Source of the DNA: Lingula anatina
Taxonomy: Eukaryota > Brachiopoda > Lingulata > Lingulida > Lingulidae
NCBI RefSeq assembly: GCF_001039355.2
Contig: NW_019775946.1
Span: forward strand, 89,553-153,552
Direction: 5' to 3'
DNA length: 64,000 bases
Positions within the stretch are counted from its first letter, which is position 1; the number at the start of each line of letters is the position of its first letter. This document shows, piece by piece, positions 25,801 through 34,891 of the stretch. Made by a program: the position numbers and the translations under genes. Under the pieces are notes generated by a model. It was not told where the DNA came from and made no database searches. It saw nothing but the letters and a program-made list of their open reading frames with translations.

Positions 25801-28800
25801 TGATGGTGGATTGGTCAGATTAGAATAAATCTTCACTGAAACACTGATGCTTTCATTACTCAAAGGTGGCCTCATAAGAATGAAGGTATCAGTTTGGTTC
25901 TCAATAATGCTAAAACAGAAGTTCAAATAGAATATTTTAGAATTAAATTTGCAATTAGATGTATGATGTTTTAGTCATGGGGAAGCTTATAAGCAAACAA
26001 ATAATGAAATATGGATGTGTGCAAAAAATGAAAAAGATTGTAAGAGAAAGTAGAGTCATTTTAATCTAATGGGTATGAACAAACTGATCTATAAAAAGCA
26101 TACCTTACCAAGATTTTGTCCCAAATAAGACAGTAACATTTTGGAGGTATCCCCCTTGCAATGCTATGCGTGGACCACCAGACTTTGGACCATAACTTGG
26201 CTCCAGTGGCGAGTTAATGAGGAAAGGCTCCTGTACAAGATGTGAAGTAAAATCAAAATTTTCCTACTTTTATAACAAATGTTCAGAGAATAGCATGAGC
26301 TTTTAAGCCTTGGCATATATTATAATTTCCACTGAGACTGAAATATAAAATCTCTGGGCTTACATCAAACCAAGCTTTATGAAAAAGGTGGCCTTTGATA
26401 CACCAAATATTCCATTAAAATGGATTTTAATAATATAATAGCCTTCCATAATACTGGATGTTTAATATTTCACAAATTCACAAATTTCTCTACATGAAAA
26501 AAGATAACATTCTTACACAGTTTCGTCCAGCTGACTCTCTGTAAGTTGTTTCCTTACACTGGCATTTCCCAGTCACATTGTGGCATGCATTTATTTGTTG
26601 ACTAACTGTTCCTTCAGGGTGACAGTTACAAGGGATACAGCCATCTGCGTGTGATGTACTGAGGCCATAGAACCCTGCCTTACAGGTGTCACACTTGTCT
26701 CCATGGACATTGGCTTTACAGGTACATACACCTCCAACCTATGCCAAGACCAATATAGAAGGTAAGTAAGAATGACAGCTTGATTCTATATCAATGCATG
26801 ATTTGTTTCAGATTGCATTACATAAAAAAATGTAAAAATGGTCTGAGAATTCAGATGAAAATTGATGTCCATAAAGTTATATATACAAAGTTTTCAGAGT
26901 TTCATGGCTAATCATGAATTATGAAAGAATTAAAATGTAAAAATCTACTCAAATTGTCAATAATAGAGTATATTGTTGTTGGTGACAGTCACATACAAAA
27001 ATCTGCAATATAACCTAGTGGGTGGATCCAGAGATATTTTCTGACAGTCTTCCAAACTATCTTTGTTGATCCATCCTCCATTTTTGACTGACTTCTGTCA
27101 GAAAAAATTATATGCCTGCCAGTGTAAACTTAAAAATTCTGACCATCTTTTGGAAGATGTTTTGTGACAATATACCAAATAAGTGTAACATTTGTTTTTG
27201 ATTGCATTATATAAAGTAATGTAACATTTGTACCCTTAGTTTCAGAGGACACTGAAAACTCTATAATCAAAAATGTCGGATGGTAGAGATATGCCAATAG
27301 TAGAGAGGGGAGTGACCATTGTCCTTTAAAGGTACATACGAACCGAGCATCGGTGGAGTGTGGATTCCCAGTAACACATGTAAACCACTTCTACTAGATT
27401 CTTATATGACTCAAATTAATTCGACATGCCAAGGCATAAACTGAATAGATCAATCGATCAGCCATAAAAGACCTTTAGACTGCTCCTTTCTTTAAATTNA
27501 GTTGTTTCCTTACACTGGCATTTCCCAGTCACATTGTGGCATACATTTATTTGTTGACTAACTGTTCCTGCAGGGTGACAGTTACAAGGGATACAACCAT
27601 CTGCGTGTGCTGAACTGAGGCCATAGAACCCTGTCCTACAGGTGTCACACTTGTCTCCATGGACATTGGCTTTACAGGCACACGCACCTCCAACCTTTGG
27701 CAAGACCAATATAGAAGGTAAGTAAGAATGACAGCTAGATTCTATGACAATGCATGAATTTTGTTTCAGATATTGCATTGTATAAAAATGCAAATGAGAA
27801 AACAACAATTGATTTAGATCAAGATCAAAATATTAATAAAACTTATAATCAGAGTCACTATTAAGAAAATGGTTGGTGGCATAAAATGGTCTAAGAATTC
27901 AGATGAAAATTTATGTCCAAAAAGTTATATATACAATGTTTTCAGAGTTTCATAGCTAATCATAAATTATAAAAGAATTAAAATGTAAAGATCTACTCAA
28001 ATTGTCAATAAGAGAGTATATTGTTGTTGGTGACAGTCACATACAAAAATCTGCAATATAATCTAGTGGGTGGATCCAGAGACATTTTCTGACAGTCTTC
28101 CAAATTATTTTTGTTGATCTATCCTCCATTTTTTACCATCTTCCATCAGAAAAAATTGATGCCTGTCAATGTAAACTTAAAAATTCTGACCATCTTTTGG
28201 AAGATGTTGTGTGACAATATGCTAAATAAGTGTAACATTTGTTTTTGATCGCATTATATAAAGCAATGTAACGTTTGCACCCCTTAGTTTCAGAGGACTC
28301 TGTAAACTCTATTATCAAAAATGTTGGATGCCAAAAATGTGGTATGCCAATAGTAGAGAGGGGAGTGACCATTGTCCTTTGATACTCCAGGATGAACATT
28401 TGCCACTTTTAAGATAGAGCACATTCAGAACAGCAGACTAACAGATCCCTAGATCAAATATGGCCAACCCACTTGAATGCTTGTTGCGTAATCCCTGTAG
28501 TGAAGCTATTAATTGAGAATTAAGCAGCAAGCATTTTAGTGGTTCAACATATTTGATCTTGGAATCTGTTAGTCTGGTGTTCTGAGTGCTCTCATAAACA
28601 TACTTTAGAACATGTTGTCCCAGGTTCTGTGCCATCCGGGTGGCACCCACATGGTACACACGGCAACAGATAATTAGGGATACGACCCCCAGATTGTCTG
28701 TAGAACCCATCAACACAGCTGTCACAGTGCTGGGCAGAGCCTTCAGTGTTGTCCTGGCACTGACATGTGTACGGCAGCACGCTGGCATCACAACTACTGG

Positions 28801-31800
28801 CGTGGCCAAAGCAGTTACATCTGTGCATAAAGAATTTAATTTAGATAGAAATTATAATAAAATAGAAATAAAATTATAAATAGGGTTGCAAGTTGAAAAA
28901 AGGTCACCGGCGATGAAGAAACTAAATTTTCGTTGTGCTAATTTGCTATTTTGTCAAATGCTCTTACAGCAAAACAAATTCACCTTTCAAAGAATGCACC
29001 AAAGTACAAAACGTAAGTTATCCATCAGCCATACCATATTCCAAGCACCTATTGTAAAAGATTTTCAATAAATATATATACTCACTCTCCCAAAATATCA
29101 ACTTCATATATTCCAACGGGTGTGTGTCGTCCCTGATAACTGTCTGGTTTGGTGAAGTAAAAAGAAACGTGTTTCATCATTCTGTATTGCCATCGTGTGA
29201 AGGAATCCTGTATGGACTTTGACATATTGTACACACTTATTCTGAAAGTGCCGTCGACGCACGTTACTGGATCGTACGTTTCCCTAGAAGTTCAAAAAAA
29301 TATAATATCATATCAATTGGTTGACTGAAAATAGAGAGAACATATTTGTAAAATTAAAACTGACCGTTATCTAAATTCTTTATGTTCATTGCCCGACCTG
29401 GGCAAGAGCCTCTCAGGTTTAGAAACTTGTCCCTTCCATTTATAAAGTCGGCTTATTAACAATAAATATGTTGATAATGTTCTGTCGCGTTTCTATGTGC
29501 TAACAGTTGTCTTAATATACGTTAAAACTTCTTACCGAAAATCTAACCCCCATGTTGTCCCAATAACTGTCATAGCACGGGGACAATTGACAAATCGAAA
29601 CAGCATCTCTGTTACCTAAAACGAAAAACAGAATACATGAAAAGGTTAAATTAAAAACAGATAAAACAAAGATATAAATAAATTTTGGAAATTGCATGTA
29701 TGTCTATGAAAACTTCTCCAATTGATAGAATATACGTTATTCCCATTTACCACGAGGTTTAAACAGTTTCAAGATGTTTGCGTACGTCTTTTAGTCGTGG
29801 TTGATACATGTATGATCATGGAAATTTATCGTAGGATCAACTTCCCCGATCAGGCACAACGACAAGTCAAATGAATTCAAGATCTTACAATGCTATGGTG
29901 TTTCATTTTTTGGTGTCTTTAATAATAATATTGTCCAACAAATGAAAAACAGCGTATATGGGGAATATTAAAAAGAGGAAATAATTACAATGAAATCATC
30001 CAGTAGGTCTATCTGCAGTGTAACTTCGCTGCTGCCGGCAGATACCCAAGAGGTTGACAAACGACCGTCATTAGCGTACTCGGGAAGATGTGCAGAGAAG
30101 TTTACCCTACAATTTATAAGTTGGTATATGTAAGAAAAGGTCTGCAGTACATCTTTTACTCGCCGGGTAATAATGAATAAAATATAGTACACCATTTTAT
30201 GACTGTCCTTAAAATAGGCTTGAACAGAAAAATATTTGAAAGTGGTGAATGACGAAGAGCGACTAATACTAATACTAATGCCACCAGGGGTCGGAAAAAA
30301 TATGTGTATTTTTAATTTAAATTAAATGCACACACCTAGTTCAAAGCTCAGCTATTTGCATTTCAATTCCCTGTAACAGTTTTTACAGGGTAACACACTA
30401 CTTCTCATTCCTACCAAAATGGAAAAGGCTATAAAGGTACCTTGGGACTATTCTCTCATTTTGCCCACTATTGTCTTTACAAAAACTGGTGTTGTCGTCA
30501 GTTATTTCGGGAAAGTCAGGGGGGCAGCGGCAGGTTGGATAGTACAGTCCTACCTCCTTTACAGGTGCGCTTTTGTACAAAGCGTAGATTTCTCTGAAAT
30601 GTGTCCCAAGTTAGATTAACGCATGACTATCATTTTATAACAGCGATAAAATACTGAAATGTCTTTTATTTTGTCCACTTCACTTCAACTTGTAAAATTT
30701 AAACGCTATTATTTGTTGAATCTCAAGTGCAGGGTGAATCATTTATGCGTGTTCTAACAGAAAATTCAAGTATGTTCACACACACATGTGACTTGTATCA
30801 TCTATTAGGGTTCATTCCCTATGAAACTATCGTTCTCCGCGGGGACTGTCGCTGAATGCAATCAGATCAAGAAATTAACGTCTCCTCCCCTCCTGGCCTT
30901 GAATACGTTGGTAACAAGAAGAGGCATGTGTATCTTTTAATATGATTGCAATCAACAAGCCCCCCTCCCCGAGTAGTTGGATTGATCTACATAGGCTGAT
31001 AGTTCCATTGGGAATGAGCCCTTAGTAGGCCTCTTGTGTCGATCCAATAAATTATTTTAATTCTCTCAAAAATTATCAGGGTGTGTATACTGACTAGCTG
31101 GTACACATACGTGTATAAACATATTTATTTTGCATGGGAATGGATATATGTCAACGATGTATATAGCCGCATTCAGAACAGTGGCTAACTAGTCCATGGG
31201 TAAAATATGGCCGACCCACTTGAATACTTTCCCACGGGCAATCTATTCAGTGTCTATTAGCGGATTAGATGGCAAGCTTAGGTCAGTCGCCATATTACAC
31301 CACATTTCCATAGATTTTTATATCGATCTATCCCTGTGGGGAGTCTCACTAGATTACTGTCAGCTTGGCCGGCTTAAGCGTCTGTCCCACCTACTAAAAG
31401 CTGTGAGGGGGTAATTAACTATGGTGTCCGCTCGGCTGACTGCAATTTAGCCTGAACCCCCAGGGAGTTAGGTCGATCTAAAACATAATCTTTAGATAGA
31501 TCTAAATCTCTGGGAAAGCACCCTTAGTCCGCTGTTCTGAATGCAGCCTATGATTCTTTCAATTAGAGTTAATTACCTGTTTGTTAGTGTAGCGTTGTAC
31601 ACTTGCACGTCGCGCATCTCCCAGTTTGGGGTTGTCGTGATTGATGAATCTAAAGATAAGCATCAATATATTGGCTGAATGCGGCAGCGACTTCAAAGAG
31701 CGGCTTCTTTCTCTAAATAAGAGGACCCTTTACCATGACACCTTCGTGTACTGAGATCAAATTTTATCCAGAGTGGACTTCTTCCTGGCAAAAAGGATGG

Positions 31801-33500
31801 TACTTACGAACTCCCCGAACACCCCCTCCCCCGGGCTAAGGGACTGTATTTAGTTTAATTTCAGTTCTTAAGATGGCTTTCATGACACATGTTGTTCATA
31901 AACAAAATATTTGCATACATTCAACAATCTGTTATACACCGTTACCTAACGGTGCAGCATGATTCCAGCTACATGTATATCGACTGTATATTTATGCACT
32001 GAAGTAAAAGGTTAATTTCTTTTCATTCTCGAGGCAATAAAGTACATTTTCACAAGTCTACTAATTAAAAAATGTAGTATTTGGGCTCTCTTACTTGCCA
32101 CATTTCCTACTTCAAAAAAGTAGCTATAAACAGCATACGTTCTCGGTGTCACTCGTTCAAGTCGTGGGGAAGCTACCGTACCATTCATGAAAATGGAGTA
32201 AATCCCGGAATAACCCTGGAAAATTCAATGCAAGGCAACACATGGTGCTATACATCATGTTCTTCAAAAGATGGCATTTATATTTAAAAATACATTTTCT
32301 GGCAATACAGGAGACACTGCTTTTAAGGTTGGGAATATTCATTTCCGTCGCTTTGTAAAGATATCACATATATACACTGTAGTACTTAAACTAAAATTAC
32401 ACTTGTTTACATGTAACTAGTATAATTTTTGATACACTGCTATAAATGAAAGTTACACAGTTGTGACCATTTTCACTTTTATACATTTTTGCAAAAGCGA
32501 GCCCTTTTAATGCAGGAGGAAACAAGACAAAAACCTATCTAAATTTGACAAATCATGTTATTCTGAAAACAAAAATCGCGCTTAATAAAGTTAGATAACC
32601 CGTAGGCCTATTAATATCAGTACCTGTAAGGCCACGTGAGTCCATTCTAATGGTTGGATGGCAGGTCTAAAATAACCAGTAGTGGTTGCACCATTTAAGT
32701 CCCGAAGCTTCAAGGCAAGAACATGTTCATTTCCGTTGTGAACTAAAGATATGGCAAACATCATTTTCGAAGAATCGCCTGGTATGTTTTGAAACGCGTT
32801 CAGCAATACTACTTCACGCCTGAAATAGTTTAGAAAGTTATGGTAACAGGTAACAGACAGAATCCTCCGGTTTATATCATCCACTTATGTACTTTATATT
32901 TTTTCGTCAAAGAGCCATCAAGCTGACCAAAGTACTAAGACTATTATAAGCATGAGAAGTTACGTAACTTTAACTAAAATATTGCAAAATATGGCTACCA
33001 TTCAACCGTTTGCAGTCTTTAATGTATAGTCTAAAACTTACTGTAGTGAGTTTATTGTAAATCCGTGTTTCACCCACATGGAGACGGAAAGCTCGTCATT
33101 CACGAAGGATGGCAAGGTGCCGTTAAGGGGAAACTCTACAGGCGTTATTCCCGTCAAAAATCAAATGCTGCCTGTTCGTTTGAATGCTGCCTTGATTTGG
33201 GGCTTGTGAACAGCGCCCATCACGTATTGCTTGAGACACACTCTTGGAGATATCCAACAAAACTGTTTCCGCTTGAGACCTAGAAGTGCACGGCGATGGA
33301 CAGCTTAATGGTGTGCACTGGTTTCCGAGACACGCGTGTGCTAAATCTCCAGTAGAGTTCATTCCGCAAGTGGAGCTCTCCGGGAGAACGCGGATGGGCT
33401 TTTTAAGAGCCACGTTCACCAAACCCGCTGATACTGACACAATGAGCAATTGCAGCGATAATAACCACCAAGCCAGTTTTGTCATTTTTTCTATTGCCAT
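19558..33500 (-). CDS. Chimeric receptor tyrosine kinase: usherin-like N-terminus, IPT repeats, MET-type kinase
   Basis: Predicted single-pass membrane receptor of about 1343 residues in 23 coding exons (exon lists in the four block entries). Order: signal peptide (about 6-25), LamG-like domain (about 110-310), Cys-rich link and laminin N-terminal domain (about 330-465), laminin-type EGF repeats (about 466-612), three IPT/TIG domains (about 613-925), membrane helix (about 931-956), kinase (about 1015-1265), Tyr-rich tail. All joins are GT-AG and phases agree. The sum is 4032 nt if one extra base in exon 1 is discounted and only the complete copy of the duplicated EGF exon is used. MET and RON carry a sema domain where this protein has usherin-like domains. 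The ligand is unknown. Odd points: a 1-base frameshift at 33127-33130, a partly duplicated EGF exon, and MITEs in the introns. Confidence 0.9.
23248..23415. mobile_element. MITE family B, copy 1 (hAT-like termini)
   Basis: 168 bp in a kinase-gene intron, beginning CAGGGGCGGATCC and ending ATCCGCCCCTG, so the outer 11-12 bases are inverted repeats. No exact 8-base target duplication is visible. The hAT assignment rests on the CAGGGGCGGAT terminus only. Truncated relatives lie at about 27019-27160 and 28069-28210. Confidence 0.7.
23446..26230 (-). other. IPT/TIG and transmembrane exons of the chimeric RTK
   Basis: Exons: 26109-26230, 25724-25909, 25050-25161, 24408-24710, 23926-24096, 23446-23683. 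IPT 1 begins [22 protein letters not shown] 2 contains [15 protein letters not shown] and the Cys pair of the [16 protein letters not shown] segment. IPT 3 contains IDIKGERLTSG and [16 protein letters not shown]. Such repeats occur in the ectodomains of MET, RON and plexins. The last exon encodes the membrane helix ([20 protein letters not shown] and onward), followed by a strongly basic stop-transfer ([13 protein letters not shown]). The donor at 25723 is weak (GTCTGG) but is the only one that keeps the IPT frame. Confidence 0.88.
26544..27327. repeat. Duplicated block 2, copy A (EGF exon and flanking intron)
   Basis: Matches 27500-28380 except for an internal stretch of roughly 90 bases present only in copy B, other small indels and scattered substitutions. 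It includes 195 bases of the EGF exon and a degenerate family B MITE (about 27019-27160). Confidence 0.85.
27019..27160. mobile_element. MITE family B, copy 2 (degenerate)
   Basis: It starts GGGTGGATCCAGAGATATTT and follows the 23248-23415 element through TGACAGTC, TTGTTGATCCATCCT and TGACCATCTT, but lacks the right terminus. It is duplicated again at about 28069-28210 as part of block 2. Confidence 0.65.
27500..27694 (-). pseudogene. Truncated second copy of the EGF exon
   Basis: 195 bases aligning without gaps to 26544-26738. The frame is intact and the acceptor is kept (CAAAG). The encoded stretch differs from copy A at about seven positions in 65 residues (for example VCTC/ACAC, CKAG/CRTG, HPEG/HPAG). 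The donor side is cut off by the N. It is either an alternative allele placed in tandem by the assembler or a genuine second EGF exon whose end was not assembled. Confidence 0.7.
28069..28210. mobile_element. MITE family B, copy 3 (degenerate)
   Basis: Same truncated element as at 27019-27160, carried within duplicated block 2. Confidence 0.6.
28417..28591. mobile_element. MITE family C with long TIRs, next to a splice donor
   Basis: 175 bp. The left arm GAGCACATTCAGAACAGCAG and following bases are matched over roughly 45 bases by the reverse complement of the right arm (GAGCACTCAGAACACCAG and onward to GATCAAATATG). The right end lies 12 bases from the 5' splice site of EGF exon 28604-28820. 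A related element spans 31166-31548. No coding capacity. Confidence 0.8.
30808..31021. mobile_element. MITE family D (Harbinger-like), TTA target duplication
   Basis: 214 bp with termini GGGTTCATTCCCTATGAAAC and, reverse-complemented, GGGCTCATTCCCAATGGAAC. It is flanked on both sides by TTA (30805-30807, 31022-31024). TIRs starting GGG and a TWA three-base duplication are features of PIF/Harbinger MITEs. It lies in a kinase-gene intron and is non-coding. Confidence 0.8.
31166..31548. mobile_element. TIR element related to family C with a nested family A copy
   Basis: 383 bp. The ends read GCCGCATTCAGAACAGTGG and, reverse-complemented, GGCTGCATTCAGAACAGCGG, next to TA on both sides. The left part shares AATATGGCC.ACCCACTTGAAT with the element at 28417-28591. 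The middle (about 31300-31530) is a family A element (ATCGATCTATCCC, GGGAGTCTCACTAGATTA, GGTAATTAACT, CAGGGAGTTAGGTCGATCTA). The composite suggests insertion of one MITE into another. Confidence 0.7.
33127..33130 (-). other. Apparent 1-base frameshift in kinase exon 1
   Basis: Reading from the ATG at 33500, the frame runs to CRVSP and a TAA at 33123-33125. The LamG-like continuation ([20 protein letters not shown]) sits one base out of frame in the same exon. A single extra C in the run of four (GGGG on the + strand) explains it. Exon length 459 also misses the phase required by the next exon by exactly one base. A homopolymer sequencing error is the simplest reading; a real null allele is possible. 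Confidence 0.8.
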
Positions 33501-34849
33501 CCGTCTGGTTATTGATTATTTGAATTATTTTTCGACTTTCACCGCATTAGATCCTTTGATATCCAGATGATATCCAGATGAAACTAAAAAAAATAAATAA
33601 ATAAATAAATAATAAATCAGTAAAAATGCTGATAAAAAAGTGGATCGTATGTGATGTAGCTGTTGCATGTAGCTATTGGGAGCAGAGTGTACAAGATGGT
33701 CATCCAACCGTGTCACTTATTTTTAGACAATCTTTAGATTTCACACAAGAACTAAAAGTTACCCTGAATCTGAAGGCTTAATATTTCGTCCAGTACAATT
33801 CAGGATAGATCTACAGTTGACCACTAACATAGAATGAATATTGTTTTTGTAAAACAGTGGGGCAATACACTATTTTCTTGCTGCAACACGGGAACAATAT
33901 TGCATTAAATTTTACATCTTCTGATTTACCTTCGGTCAAAGTAGATAGAGATTGTGTGGAATTGGGCCCCGTTGAATGCATTGTACATAATGAAATTCAC
34001 CAAAAGTTAAATGCGTAGAAGCACGTGTAAGCGTTCCTTCGTGCTAAGCAAAGTGAATTTTATTTTAAAAATGAATCATTGGTGGAGTAGTTTCGAGTTC
34101 GAAACTCAAAATAGACAAAGGTATACAGAACGACAGGAAAATGCGTTAATCATTATTTTTGCGCTGTTCACCTCGTTTATTGTCATGCTTTATGATATCC
34201 CTTTTTATGGACCAGCAACAAAAAGGGTCTATTATTGACAGTGATTCTAAATTTAGACATTTGCTCATAGCCATACAGATTCGAACACAAGTAAAGCTAA
34301 TGAAAGGTACGTGTACGTTGACCCGCTCTACTCGCTCAATTCTAATAATGGTGAGTCCATGCTTATGACAGTCTAGGATATTTCTCAACATTTTTGACAC
34401 TCCTTTGCTCCATTTTTATCACAATTATATTTCCGCAAGATAAACCAACCGTCCACAGACAAACACAAATAGACGGAGACTATCTAGACTGTCTAAATTA
34501 ACAGCCTGAGATCTTAATGTCGGGAAGATGTAAATCAACGCCCAGAACGATTTCTAGAAAGAGAACTGAAAAAATGTCCGCTACTCTTCATTGGAATTTT
34601 GTGTGAAAACATAAATAACCCTGCGGGATGATAACTTGTTACCATGGAATGAAACAGACAACTTAGAAGTATACTTAGTAATTTAGAAATATATCAGAAC
34701 TGCTATGGTTTAGGTGATGGCAAAACACGTAGAGCCGAGGGGGTAGCATTACTTTTTAGCTGTTCACAATAAACTGAATCAAACATGAGGACTTCAGTTG
34801 TGCCCTAACCGCATCGTATGTAGTGACATTGTATACTCTCTATTTTCCC

Positions 34850-34891
34850 TACGCCTTTATAATGGTAGTCCCTCGATTCGAGGAAGGCGTA
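34850..34891. other. Imperfect cruciform-type inverted repeat
   Basis: TACGCCTT (34850-34857) and AAGGCGTA (34884-34891) are exact inverted repeats. Directly inside the right arm lies the palindrome CCTCGATTCGAGG (34871-34883). ACGCCTT recurs just downstream. Function unknown. Confidence 0.6.

Larger units (their letters stand above)
27500..28380. repeat. Duplicated block 2, copy B
   Basis: It starts directly after the single N at 27499, inside the EGF exon, so the last 27 bases and the donor site of this exon copy are missing. It extends into the 5' flanking intron and contains another family B MITE remnant (about 28069-28210). Confidence 0.85.
26517..28820 (-). other. Laminin-type EGF exons of the chimeric RTK
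   Basis: Exons 28604-28820 and 26517-26738. Cys patterns such as [43 protein letters not shown] and CNCHPEG are those of laminin EGF-like repeats. About two and a half repeats are encoded; the last breaks off at GRNC just before IPT 1. Exon 26517-26738 is 222 bases with phase 0 at both ends, so it could be duplicated or skipped without a frameshift. A second, truncated copy lies at 27500-27694. Confidence 0.9.
29086..33500 (-). other. N-terminal, usherin-like exons of the chimeric RTK
   Basis: Exons: 33042-33500, 32624-32819, 32095-32215, 31577-31649, 30441-30593, 29989-30106, 29536-29615, 29086-29283. The start is ATG at 33500 or 33485, giving the signal peptide [21 protein letters not shown] Cys-rich stretch and a LamG-like fold follow ([41 protein letters not shown]). 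Next come the link [18 protein letters not shown] and a short laminin N-terminal domain ([39 protein letters not shown]). From memory, usherin has the same order and matching segments (DFRLYQVALTNREI; NDVGTSWVS), so homology to the usherin N-terminus is likely. Exon 1 carries one extra base in a four-base run. Confidence 0.85.

Noticed and set aside
29536-29615. Alternative frame of this kinase exon reading [15 protein letters not shown]
   Set aside because: It does not fit the phases of the neighbouring exons; the [14 protein letters not shown] frame does and resembles laminin N-terminal domains.
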